The notes under the pieces: generated by a model
What the model was told of the DNA's origin: nothing
Databases searched by the model: none
Seen by the model: only the letters and a program-made list of their open reading frames with translations
Made by a program: the position numbers and the translations under genes
Part shown: positions 11,300 through 23,015 of the stretch, piece by piece
Numbering within the stretch: the first letter of the stretch is position 1
Layout: the number at the start of each line of letters is the position of its first letter
Assembly (NCBI GenBank): GCA_914767715.1
Contig: OU612071.1
Span: 1,180,001 to 1,244,000, forward strand
Direction of reading: 5' to 3'
From: Membranipora membranacea
Lineage: Eukaryota > Bryozoa > Gymnolaemata > Cheilostomatida > Membraniporidae
DNA: 64,000 bases

Positions 11300-14200
11300 A
11301 TTTATTTTTTCCAAAACATTCTAGGTTCGATATATGTCTGCAATCAAAAGAAAATCACACAGGATTTATAAGCTCTTGTCAATCAACTGTGTATTGAATA
11401 TAATTTAATCAATAAATAATATTTAGCAATAAAGCAAAACCTCCTTGCACACAGTTTAATAATTATATTTCAAACACAAATAACAATTCCTAAATTTTTA
11501 TGGTATTCAGTTTGGTTATGTCATACCCTGATTGTTCAAGCCAGAACAGTGACAGGACTCACAACATCTGCACGTGCTTACATTGTAAAATCTAAAGTTA
11601 CTTAAGGGTACCAGAAAGGTACAACTTTATACATGGTATACACTGAACTCAATCCTGGAGCAGCAGCTCACTCATAGCCTTATAAACAGTAATCACTCAA
11701 TTTAGGAATACTTACTTGATTTTATGAACTCCTCAATCCTCTAATAATTTAAGTTTATAGATGTCTATGTGATTTGCTATGTGAAATGCTATGTGAAATG
11801 CTATGTGATTGGCTGTCCCTAGTAGAGGGTGCCATCCTTACTGTATGACCACGTGAAAGTCACCTGACTAAAACCGTTACAACAAGATGCATTCTTCTGG
11901 ATATAATGCAGTCGCTAATAAAATATTCATTGATTTATTGATTTGTTTCATAGTGTTATATTGTTTTATATTATCAAGACAGGCATAAATAAAAGTTGTT
12001 ATGTTCAAAATACCCATCAAATAAAAGAAAAAGACACTAGTTTATACAAATTGTTGCTCACAGAAAATTGATTTTTTTATTAATCAAACTTTGCGCAAAC
12101 TCCAAAAAGCTACTAGGGACTGAGCTCGATGTCAAATGAAAAATTGTGAGAATGTCTATTGGAAAATACAGCTCCCTGATTGGAGAATGGTGAGTTGAAA
12201 ATGCTATTCTAAGAATAGTACAATTCAATGATGGTATATTATAGTGACGTAGGGGGTACCTGCATGGTACATGTCATCTTCATGGGGCTCAGTTATTTAA
12301 AGTCAAAAATGCTCAGTTGTAGTTATCTCCTCCTTACTTTTCAAAAAGCTATCTCCTTCCTACATTTTTTAATTCAGAATAACCCCATTTGGTCACCTGG
12401 ATCGTTAGTCAATCAGCTTACTATTCATTCATCTTTTTCTGCAAAAAACTCCAAATCTGACAAAAAATCTCCAAGTTCGTGTTTTTCTGTTTGGGAAGAA
12501 TTACATTTCGACATGGTAACCCACAGAGATCTGGTTTTTTTTGGAGCATCAGTTCATCACATTTTCCAAGTGACCTTTTTAGGGCATGTTTGATATATTT
12601 TTTAAACATATTTAAAATTGCGATTTACTTTTTCATTACGGTGTTTATTTCATCCATCAGTGCAGTGGCAATGTTGCACAAGGCAGTGCAAAGGGCCTAT
12701 ATATTTGTTGTTTCTATGCCATTGTGCGCAGTTTCAAACAAATTCTAATTGCCTTTTATCAAAGGAGTGGAGCAATTTACAAATGACAATGGAGATGCTA
12801 TACTGAACTTAAACAAAAGAATATTTCTGTTGGTTGATATAACCTTTCAGTATAGATTGTGGTGACCCATCAGTCCCCCATCAAAATCTTTCATAATGAC
12901 TATAGACCGCAAAATAATTAATATTATTGATATTTCCAAACATGGTTTGGATTTGGCTTTTTCAGTTGATACTGTTCAATGATAGCATTTTGAAACTACA
13001 CCCAAATGTTTGAGCTTAAATTTTACTTGAATGTCATCCCAATATTTTTATTTTTGAAAAACACTAATGTAACTATGCTGGATGCGTATAGGATTATGAT
13101 AACTGTGTGTCTGGAGGGCTCACCCTTAATAACACACATGATATTCTATGTGAAATATTCTGCTGCATTTTATGTGAGCTGGTTTCTGTATGTTCGACCT
13201 TGGTGTATTTATCACAATTAAGGAATTGCAGTCCTGAAATAACCATTGACAGCATTCATGTTACAGTTGAGTTTGTACATTTTCTTAAAAATCGTGCCCC
13301 GGGACTGCATCTATACTGCAACAAGTTATAATGTTGTTACTTTTGAGGATTCGGTCAGCCAAACAGGTGGGCTACCTCAAAAAACAACAAATCTGAGATG
13401 GCCTCCAAACAAAATTGGACCAATTCTTCACGCAGTGCATTGAAACGAATTGAGACCTCTGCTGGATGAAGATATCAGTGAGAGCAATTACAGACATTGT
13501 TTTCTCAGAGTAAATTTTCTAATCCCTCAAGAAAATCTTATTTGTAAACAACCAGTGTATTGCAGTCTCTATGTTTCATTACAGGGAAAGAATTTATTAC
13601 TGTTGTGCCTTGTTAATCTTTTCCAAAGGATTTAAAGGCAATGTAATTTTAGAATATCTAAACCTGAGGATTACCTTTGTGTCTCAAGACTTGTTGCTTC
13701 TCATGATATTTATGTATTATAGCATTATTACATCAGATTAAAACTGAAGGTTCAATTAAATCAGATGTCTAGTCGCAAGCAACATCCTGGACCTTAGTGG
13801 CCAGGCCGCAATATCTGCTCCAGGTTGCTCTCTGTTTGCAGGCAGGTCAGAGCACACCTGGGTTCCAACCAAAGCCCAGTGCTAGATAATTTGTAATTCC
13901 TGCTCAGTCCAAATATACTTTCCAATCAGCATTCGAAGCCCGAAACCCCAGTTCTGATACAAAAAATTTAGCCCATATTGAGTACCCCGTTTTTTATACC
14001 AATTTTATTGCATTCAAAATATCATATCATATTATGTTGAATCAATAGGCTCTAGAGGCTGGCTACTCATATATTTACATTTTTGCAATCGACCATGACA
14101 CCTTGTCGACATTCAATTATCCACACTCTCTTTACTCAACAAAAACATGGTCCATGCGATCACTTCACTTTTGGTTAGCCGGGTAAACCTTCTTCCGGGA

Positions 14201-15810
14201 GTTATTGCACAATCGAGTAGAGGGTGCCCTGGGACTGCATCTATACTGCAACACGTGATAATGTTGTTACTTATGAGGATTCGGTTAGCCAAACAGGTGG
14301 GCTGCCTCCATAAACAACAAATCTGAGATGGCCTCCAAAAATTCTCCAGCAGTTCTCCACGCGGTGCATTGAAACGATCCAAGTACAATTGAGACCTAAG
14401 CTGGATGAAGATATCAGTTAGAGCAATTACAGACATGCCTTGTTTATCTTTTCCAAATGATTTAAAGGCAATGTAATATTAGAATATCAAAACCTGAGGA
14501 TAACCTTTGTGTCTCAAGACTGATTAAAATTGAAGGTTGATTTAAATCAGATGTCTTGTCACAAGCCACATCCCGGAGCATAGGCGGCGAAATCCGTTGC
14601 CTTAGTGGCCAGGCCACAATATCTGCGCCAGGTTGCTCTCTGTTTGCACGCAGGTCGGAGGACACCTGGGTGCCAACCAAAGCCCAGTAGAAGATGGACC
14701 GCAGATACATTCGATATGAGGCCCTTTCGATAAATTTAAGGTTCAATGATTGCACAGACCAAGGGTACATTGTGGCAGCATCATTCAAGGATTGTTATAG
14801 TTATTCCTATTGTAAAAACTGCCACAATACTGCCTTCCTAGCTATACCCATCGTATCAATTTAGCTAGGATAGTTAGGTGTAATTTAAGCGTATAACTTC
14901 ATGTCTAATTGTGGAGTAAGGCTGTACAAAGAGAAATTTTTAAGGGAGAGCCTGCATATTCTCTTTTTTATTGTAATCAAAAACTTTGAATTCAGTTCAT
15001 TCTCCAGAACCCTATAATTGTGACAAATAGATGAAAGGAGTTTTTGGCATCAAGCTTCCCATAACTTTCCCCATGACGCAAAGCTTGCAGATACCTTGAC
15101 CAAGGAGTAAAAATCTCTTTACTTGACTATTGTTAAAAAATTTACTCTGAATCCCTTTACTCTGTGAAGCAGTCTATCCACATGCTTGAAACTAAAATGT
15201 TTTACACAGATAGATAGATGGGGTGATAACTCTATACTGCAAATGGGCGACCAATTTTCAACAATAAGAGAAGACAACTTCTTGGCCTAAGATTTGCTCA
15301 AATTGACTTTAATGAACTGAGAAGGTGATAGGTTGTATCCATATCCAATGTTGACTTAGAGTCAGTTTTTATTTCCTAAGTGATGTTACGGGAATATCTT
15401 CTTTTCTTTCAGATAATTTTTTAATTTTTGGTTGTAAACTGAAACAGGATAGTTTTCTGCCAGGTTTACCTGGAATTCTCCCATCACTTGGCCCAGGTCA
15501 GGACCATTTCCCCCTTGTGATTTAATTGTGGACAACTTTTTAACCAGGTTGTTGGCGGGGGTGGAGTTGGGTTTTTTATGTTTCTCGGCACTGCGCACTT
15601 GGGAACTCTTGTTGAACGGTGATTTCCTCTAGGGTGACCCTTTCTAAATAGATTACATAGTTCCTAGCCTGTGATGAGACAGTGACACCTGTGGTGTTGT
15701 AACATTGCCATCAGAGAAAATCGTTCGATTTAGACAATTAAATTCTTGAGCATTTAAACACGGATTGTAAGATTTGCTTAAATACCTAGCATTGTTCTCC
15801 AGCGAAGCTG
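11300..15810. repeat. Tandem repeat unit 3, truncated and without the peptide gene
   Basis: The unit starts like units 1 and 2 but is more diverged, with scattered substitutions and a missing stretch near 11527. It keeps both internal direct repeats. At 15810 it stops in the middle of the sequence corresponding to unit 1 position 4326, exactly where satellite DNA begins. The 1.8 kb that would carry the promoter and both coding exons is absent. Confidence 0.9.
15113..15500. other. Insertion of ~390 bp specific to unit 3
   Basis: Unit 1 runs from ACCAAGGAGTAAAAA directly to GGACCATTTCCCCC, while unit 3 has about 390 extra bases between these points. No clear ORF, terminal inverted repeats or tRNA-like boxes are visible in it. 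It may be ancestral sequence deleted from units 1 and 2 rather than an insertion. Confidence 0.6.
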
Positions 15811-18014
15811 CTCAGGGCATATAAGGTAAGTTTGTGAACCCGAGTTATCTCCACATCTCGAAAAGGCCAAAATTCATATAAATTATAAAGCGAAAAACTT
15901 CTTTTGTGGCTGGCATAAAAAGTTATCAAGCTACAGACCTCAAATTTTCAGGACACACTCACAAACTGTGTATTTCTTTGCCCCCCATGAAAGTGGAATA
16001 ATTGCATACATAAGCCGGCAGCAGGGCAGCAATTTATATCATTTTTTAACCGTTTTCCGTAAAGCTTTCGATATGTTGGTAGATATTTTCCTTGTTTACT
16101 AAAGAAAATAACCACTATGTTCCTCAGAAGATGAGCAATCCAATGATATAAAAATTTGTGGTGTCAGACCATTTGAAGCCATGCTGCTGCTCAAAAGAAA
16201 ATGTGCTTCTACATTATTTTATTGATTTGCGATGATTTAGCTGTGCACAAATATGCTGATTGTGTGTGTATTCATCATCAGTAATGTAATGTAATTATTG
16301 TAATACAGAATTCATGCTCCACTAAATTTAAGGCAGACACTCTTATTTTGATACAACATGTCTGTGTAGCTCAGTGGATAATTCTCTATTTCTGGGTTCG
16401 AGTTGGTGCCAAACTTTTTATACTCTCAATATGGCTATAAATCATAATGATTGTAAAGAGGAAGCCATTTTCGTTGCAAACAAAATAAGTTGTCGAGCTA
16501 CAGACCTCAGATATTCAGATCATACTCAAAAAATGCCCGCCATGAAAATGGAGTAGTTGCATACATATGCCGGCAGCAGGGCAGCAATTTTATCATTTTC
16601 AAACTGTTTTCACTAAAGCTCTCGAAATGTTGGAAGATGTTTTCCTTTTTTACTAAAAAAATTAACACTATGTTCCTCGGGAGATGAGGAATCGAATGAT
16701 ATAAAAATTTGTGCTGTCAGACCTTTAGAAGTTATGCTGCTGCTCAAAAGATAATTTGGCTACACATTGTTTTACTGATTTGTGATGCTTTAGAAAAAGC
16801 TTCTTTTGTAGCTGGCATAAGAAAATATTGAGCTACAGACCTCAGATTTTCAGGACACACTCACAAACTGTGTATTTCTTTGCCCCCCATGAAAGTGGAA
16901 TAATTTTATACATAAGCCGGCAGCAGGGCAGCAATTAATATAATTTTTTAACTGTTTTCCATCAAGCTTTCGATATGTTGGTAGATATTTTCCTTGTTTA
17001 CTAAAGAAAATAACCACTGTGTTCCTCAGAAGATGAGCAATCCAATGATATTAAAATTTGTGGTGTCAGACCATTCGAAGCCATGCTGCTGCTCAAAAGA
17101 AAATGTGCCTACACATTATTTTACTGATTTGTGATGCTTTAGTTAAAGCTTCTTTTTTAGCTGGCATAAGCGATTATTGAGCTACAGACCTCAGATTTTC
17201 AGGACACACTCACAAACTGTGAATTTCTTTGCCCCCATGAAAGTGGAATAATTGCATACATAAGCCGGCAGCAGGGCAGCAATTTATATCACTTTTTAAC
17301 TGTTTTCCATAAAGCTTTCAATATATTAATAGATATTTTCCTTGTTTACTAAAGAAAGTAACCACTGTGTTCCTCAGAAGATGAGCAATCCAATGATATA
17401 AAAATTTGTGGTGTCAGACCATTCGAAGCCATGCTGCTGCTCAAAAGAAAATGTGCCTACACATTATTTTACTGATTTGTGATGCTTTAGAGAAAGCTTC
17501 TTTTGTAGCTGGCATAAGCGATTATTGAGCTACAGACCTCAGATTTTCAGGACACACTCACAAACTGTGGATTTTTTTGCCCCCATGAAAGTGGAATAAT
17601 TGCGTACATAAGCCGGCTGCAGGGCGGCAATTTATATAATTTTTTAACTGTTTTCCATAAAGCTTTCGATATGCTAATAGATATTTTCCTTGTTTACTAA
17701 AGAATGTAACCACTGTGTTCCTCAGAAGATGAGCAATCCAATGATATAAAAATTTGTGGTGTCAGACCATTCGAAGCCATGCTGCTGCTCAAAAGAAAAT
17801 GTGCCTACACATTATTTTACTGATTTGTGATGCTTTAGAGAAAGCTTCTTTTGTAGCTGGCATAAGCGATTATTGAGCTACAGACCTCAGATTTTCAGGA
17901 CACACTCACAAACTGTGAATTTCTTTGCCCCCATGAAAGTGGAATAATTGCGTACATAAGCCGGCTGCAGGGCAGCAATTTATATCATTTTTTAACTGTT
18001 TTCCATAAAGCTTT
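15811..18014. repeat. Satellite higher-order repeat 1 (~348 bp monomers)
   Basis: Monomers marked by GAGCTACAGACCTCAG, GCCGGCAGCAGGGCAGCAAT and GCCATGCTGCTGCTCAAAAG recur with 348-349 base spacing at 16833, 17182, 17530 and 17878. A longer variant (15931 to 16498) contains a tRNA-like insert. The block starts with CTCAGGGCATATAAGG, which recurs at 18015 and defines a period of about 2,204 bases. There is no coding potential. Confidence 0.9.
16360..16412 (+). other. tRNA-like segment (A and B box) inside the satellite
   Basis: TGTAGCTCAGTGGATAATTC followed by CTGGGTTCGAGTTGG resembles an RNA polymerase III type 2 internal promoter: A box at about 16364 and B box at about 16393. It does not fold as a full tRNA by eye and is probably a SINE head captured by the satellite. 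The equivalent segment in the next higher-order unit is at 18578-18640. Confidence 0.55.
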
Positions 18015-20005
18015 CTCAGGGCATATAAGGTAATTTTGTGAACCCGAGTTATATCCACATCTCGAAAAGGCCAAAATTTATATAAATTATAAAGCGAAAA
18101 ACTTCTTTTGTGGCTGGCATAAAAAGTTATCAAGCTACAGACCTCAGATTTTCAGGACACACTCACAAAGTGTGTATTTCTTTGCCCCCCATGAAAGTGG
18201 AATAATTGCATATATAAGCCGGCAGCATGGCAGCAATTTATATCAATTTTTATCTGTTTTTGGTAAAGCTTTCGATATGTTGGCAGATATTTTCCTTGTT
18301 TACTAAAAAAAATAACCATTATGTTCCTCAGAAGATGAGCAATCCAATGATATAAAAATTTGTGCTGTTATGACATTTTAAGCCATGCTGCTGCTCAAAA
18401 GAAAATGCGCTTGTACATTATTTTACTGATTTGCAATGATTTAGCTGTGCACAAATATGCTGATTGGCCCTGATTGTGTGTGTATTCATCATCAGTAATG
18501 TAATGTAATCATTATAATACAGAATTCATGCTTCACTAAAGATCAGTCAGACACTTTTTGACTTGTGCAACATGAAGTTTGTTTGGCTCAGTGGATAATT
18601 CCCCATTTAGTATACGCTGGGTTTGATCCCAGCTTGGGCAAATTTTTCATTCTTTCAATATGGCTATAAATCATAATGATTGTAAAAAGAAACCTTCTTT
18701 TGTTGTTGGCAAAATAAGTTATCAAGCTACAGACCTCAGATTTTTAGATCATTCTCAAAAAATACCCACCATGAAAATGGAATAATTACATACATATGCC
18801 GGCAGCAGGGCAGCAATTTATATCATTTTCAAACTGTTTTCACTTCAGCTCTCGATATGTTGGCAGATGTTTTCCTTGTTTACTTAAAAATTAACACAAT
18901 GTTCCTCGGGAGATGAGCAATCCAATGATATAAGAATTCGTGCTGTCAGACCTTTTGAAGCCATGCTGCTGCTCAAAAGAAAATGTGGCTACACATTATT
19001 TTACTGATTTGTGATGCATTAGGGAAAGCTTCTTTTGTAGCTGGCACAAGCAATTATTGAGCTTCAGTCCTCAGATTTTCAGGACATACTCAAAAAATGT
19101 GTATTTCGTTGCCCTCCATGAAAGTAGAATAATTACATACATATGCTGGCAGCAGGGCAGCGATTTATATCATTTTTGAACTGTTTTCACTAAAGCTCTT
19201 GATATGTTGGCAGATGTTTTCCTTGTTCACTAAAGAAAATAACCAACGTGTTCCTCAGGAGATTAGCAATCCAATGATATAAAAATTTGTGCTGTCAGAC
19301 CATTTGAAGCCATGCTGCTGCTCAAAAGAAAATGTGGCTACACATTATTTTACTGATTTGTGATGCTTTAGGGAAAGCTTCTTTTGTAGCTGGCACAAGC
19401 AATTATTGAGCTTCAGTCCTCAGATTTTCAGGAAATACTCAAAAAATGTGTATTTCGTTGCCCTCCATGAAAGTAGAATAATTACATACATATGCTGGCA
19501 GCAGGGCAGCGATTTATATCATTTTTGAACTGTTTTCACTAAAGCTCTCGATATGTTGGCAGATGCTTTCCTTGTTTACTAAAGAAAATAACCACCGTGT
19601 TCCTCAGGAGATGAGCAATCCAATGATATAGAAATTTGTGCTGTCAGACCATTTGAAGCCATGCTGCTGCTCAAATGAAAATGTGGCTACACATTATTTT
19701 ACTGATTTGTGATGCTTTAGTAAAGCTTCCGTTGGAGCTTGCATAAGCAATTATTGAGCTAAAGACCTCAGATTTTCAGGACATACTCAAAAAATGTGTA
19801 TTTCTTTGCCCGCCATGAAAGTAGAATAATTGCATACATATGCCGGCAGCAGGGCAGCAATTCTTATCATTTTTTGACTGTTTTTAGTAAAGCTTCTGAT
19901 ATTTTGGCATAATATGTTTTCCTTGTTTACTAAAAAAAATAACCACTGTGTTCCTCAGGAGATGAGCAATCCAAAGGAATAAGGATTGGCACTGTCAGAC
20001 CATTT
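18015..20005. repeat. Satellite higher-order repeat 2, truncated
   Basis: This second copy of the 2.2 kb unit starts CTCAGGGCATATAAGG, with monomer starts at 18134, 18727, 19062, 19411 and 19759. Monomers at 19062 and 19411 share GCTTCAGTCC in place of GCTACAGACC, so they amplified locally. The array stops at about 20005, where a dispersed element begins. Confidence 0.88.
18578..18640 (+). other. tRNA-like segment in satellite higher-order repeat 2
   Basis: GTTTGGCTCAGTGGATAATT with GGGTTTGATCCC about 37 bases later matches A-box and B-box consensus better than the copy at 16360. It lies at the same place in the higher-order unit. Confidence 0.6.
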
Positions 20006-20670
20006 GCACTGTGTTTCATGCCCAAGAATTGTTCACTTTTGACCAACCAATGTATCATTCCCCAACCAGTTACCATTACTGTATAATTAACCCTGCCTCC
20101 TAAATAAATTACATTCATTATTGCTATCGTAGTTATAGTATGAGCCTTTACAAAGCTAGACAGTATTATATAACTGGCTTGGCATTATTGAGTTATTTAG
20201 ATGACCAGGCAACATAGATGCTGTGATGAATAGTTATTGCTGGGTAAGGTAGCATCAAAGACTATGATGGGCGGCGGGAGGCCAAGGTTCAAATCTCCAC
20301 TGAGGCGAATCTTTCATCATGATCGGACTTCAAAGCATTCTATTCGAAGTGTCTGCTAATCCGCTCACAAATTTCGTGAGCACAGAAAACTCTGAGTATT
20401 GAGTATGATGAGCCAACAAAATACTTTTGTTCAACTCTACTGCGTCTTACCGTACCCTGCATTATATTTTTTGCAATCTGTGAATTTTGGCAGCAACTGC
20501 ATAAATAGAATGCATCAGCTAAATTATGCTGGCAGAATTATCACAAAACTTTGCTACTGATAAAAAAATACAACTTCGCTCACCAGTTGAGCGAGTATCT
20601 ACTTTTTAATATACATCCTGCATGCCTAAGTGGAGAGAAGTGATAATAGAATGAGGCCATATTCTCCACA
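20005..20670 (+). mobile_element. Dispersed ~0.65 kb composite element with tRNA-like core, copy A
   Basis: Starting at GTTTCATGCCCAAGAATTGT and running past ATGCCTAAGTGGAGAGAAGT, this block recurs, reverse-complemented and diverged, at 50980-51690. A core at about 20245-20310, AAGGTAGCATCAAAG then AAGGTTCAAATCTCC, looks like a degenerate A/B-box pair. There is no protein; the short ORFs are not conserved. It is probably a non-autonomous retroelement. Orientation is assigned by the tRNA-like core. Confidence 0.65.
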
Positions 20671-23015
20671 GAACCACTGACTGACTTTTGAAAATATTCT
20701 GGCTGATGCTGATAAAACACATATTTGGCGTCATAGCATGTAGTATTAGTACTGATCATTGGCATAGTCTTAATCTACGCTTCTTGGGATTTTTTGAGGG
20801 TGGATGGCCTTCAGCTATTTCTTTTTGTTAGTCAAAGATGCTCTGAGCATGCAGTTAGCTCTGAATGTTATGGTATGTGGGCTGAGGGAGGCAAAGGTAA
20901 ATCAACTATTGTAAGCCTGGTATATATTCATTACCTGTCTACAAAGGAGCTCTTGATGTTATACTATATCGTTCTCAGCCATCTCCGTTATAAGGTGTAC
21001 AGGAAGCAATTTAGGCATTTTTCTCTCTCACTCTTGGATGGTAGTTCCCTGGCAGGTGTTGGCACTAGTACAGATAGCATTAAATTAAAATGATAGACTG
21101 GTGACAACACCATTTACATTAATAAATTTTAATCTGTCAGCTTGGGTATCACAAGCTGGGAGGTTAGCTCGTAACAGGCGTAATAACTTAATTACTTTGA
21201 TATTCTTGTTGTAAAATTGTTAATTGTCAACCAGTGTGAATTTTACTTAATTGTCCAATTAAGTAAAATTCACACTGGTTGTCCAATTAAGTATAAATAA
21301 CACTGTTTGTTAATCTTTCACACACATTCCATTGCGCTTGTCACAAGTGATCATAACACACTTGTTGAATCAGAAAGAAATGATGTCATTCCTGTCTTTT
21401 GCTGCTGAGTGCTGATAATGAATGTGGTGAGTTTTTAATTTGGCCAACGTACATGTTTATAATGATGGTTGTTTGGTTGAAAGTGCAATCGTGATCATTC
21501 TTTGACAGAAGAGTGAGGAGGCGGGAAGTTCTGGCCTTTTATGCGAAATGTTAGATAATTGACCAAATTCCATTTGTATGTTTTCATCAAAAAGTTGCAC
21601 CAAAGCTTCAAAACTCATCTTGGTGCGCGTTATTATGCCAAGAATGAGATTGCCTCGCAAAAAAACCTTGAATTCCCTGGCGCCCTTATTCTCCAGTATT
21701 TGCAACAATCTTTCATTGATTTTGCGCTGCTTTTTGGTCAACTTCATGAGTTGTGCCAGCAGTATGATAATCTGTGTGTTTACCCAAAGGGTTGTCCATT
21801 TTTAAATCTTCTGGAACCTTTTAAGTTCTGTGCAGGTTGCCTATGAATGCCAATGTAAACAAAGTTAACATTCTGACTGGCTTATCTTGATTATGACTTC
21901 TACATGGGTAAATAATTCGGAAAACAACAAAACATCTGACTATGATTGAACACAGCTGCTTGGCTAAGATGTTGATGTCGAGTAAAAGTAAAGCTAATAG
22001 ACACTGTGAGAATCTTGTTCAATTCAGTAAGCTAATCTCATTGAAAATGATCGGGCAGATAAAATTGTACATTGTAGCCATTGAATGCATGCATTGAAAA
22101 GTTGGTCGCCTACCAAATACATTTTCTAGAATTTTAGACCAGCCATACTCAACCTTGACCAAATTGGTCATTGCGGCCAAAATGGTCATTTTGTTCGGCC
22201 ATAAAAAACTGAGAGACATTTTCTTGTCTTGTTAAGCATAAATAATAAAAAGTAAATTCCACAGTATTCTGCCATATCTGATATTCCAGCTAACACACTC
22301 AGAAAAGTTCTGGATAAAAGTCCCTGCCTTAATCTTCACCAGAATAAAAATGGAAAATACATATTATCATAAACATGCATTGACTCTACTTATGACTATC
22401 ATTAAAGGTGCTAATGGGATTCGTTGTTTTATTGGTCATTTGTTTTACTGGTAGGTATTATGAAGGGATGAATCTGATACTACCGTTTTCCATTGGCAAA
22501 TTTCTATTTGTTATAATGCTTGCAGCCAATCAAATTTAGTACAGAAATATGTGAGCTATCCTTCAGCACTTTGGCCTGCCTCAAAACATGCCTCCTCGCC
22601 AGTATGGGCAAGGCTTGAAAACACAGCCTCTTAACATCAGATGTTCTAGGGGGTCCTGGAATTCTATCTTCTAAAGTTTCACTGTCGACAAGGTCATGGC
22701 GCCTCATCCAAATTTTTTCTTGGTGTACTGTGATAGTCATAAAAATTAAAATTTTGACAAAATATTGCTTGCACAAAAACTTTTCTCATTATTCTCTTCA
22801 CAGACAATCAACCAAAATCACATTTTTCTGGACTGATAATCCTCTACTGATCTGTAAGCATTTGAGTCAAGCTCGGGTTCTTACCTCCCAGGACTCCCAT
22901 TTCCCAGTTTCATCATTTTCTCAAGAGTAAATAATATATGCCTCATTCTAGAAGAGTTCATTGTCAGTTGAAATTGGATATCTTATGCTATGGACCGTGG
23001 TATTCTATATTTCAG
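20671..23015. other. Mostly unassigned spacer
   Basis: The short ORFs on both strands here show no recognisable domain or consistent splice framework. The only clear structure is the perfect hairpin at 21228-21281. Upstream exons of the plus-strand gene starting at 23016 may lie here, but none could be supported. Confidence 0.4.
21228..21281. repeat. Perfect inverted repeat: 26 bp arms, 2 bp loop
   Basis: The arm CAACCAGTGTGAATTTTACT plus TAATTG (21228-21253) is followed by TC and then its exact reverse complement (21256-21281). Such perfection with almost no loop implies very recent formation or maintenance. It could be a replication-derived inverted duplication, or a hairpin in RNA. Confidence 0.9.

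Noticed and set aside
20794-21093. 99-codon ORF with a GGKGKST stretch resembling a P-loop
   Set aside because: The motif is not in a proper Walker A context (no preceding beta-strand or GxxxxGK[ST] spacing), and no other ATPase motif or splice frame supports it.
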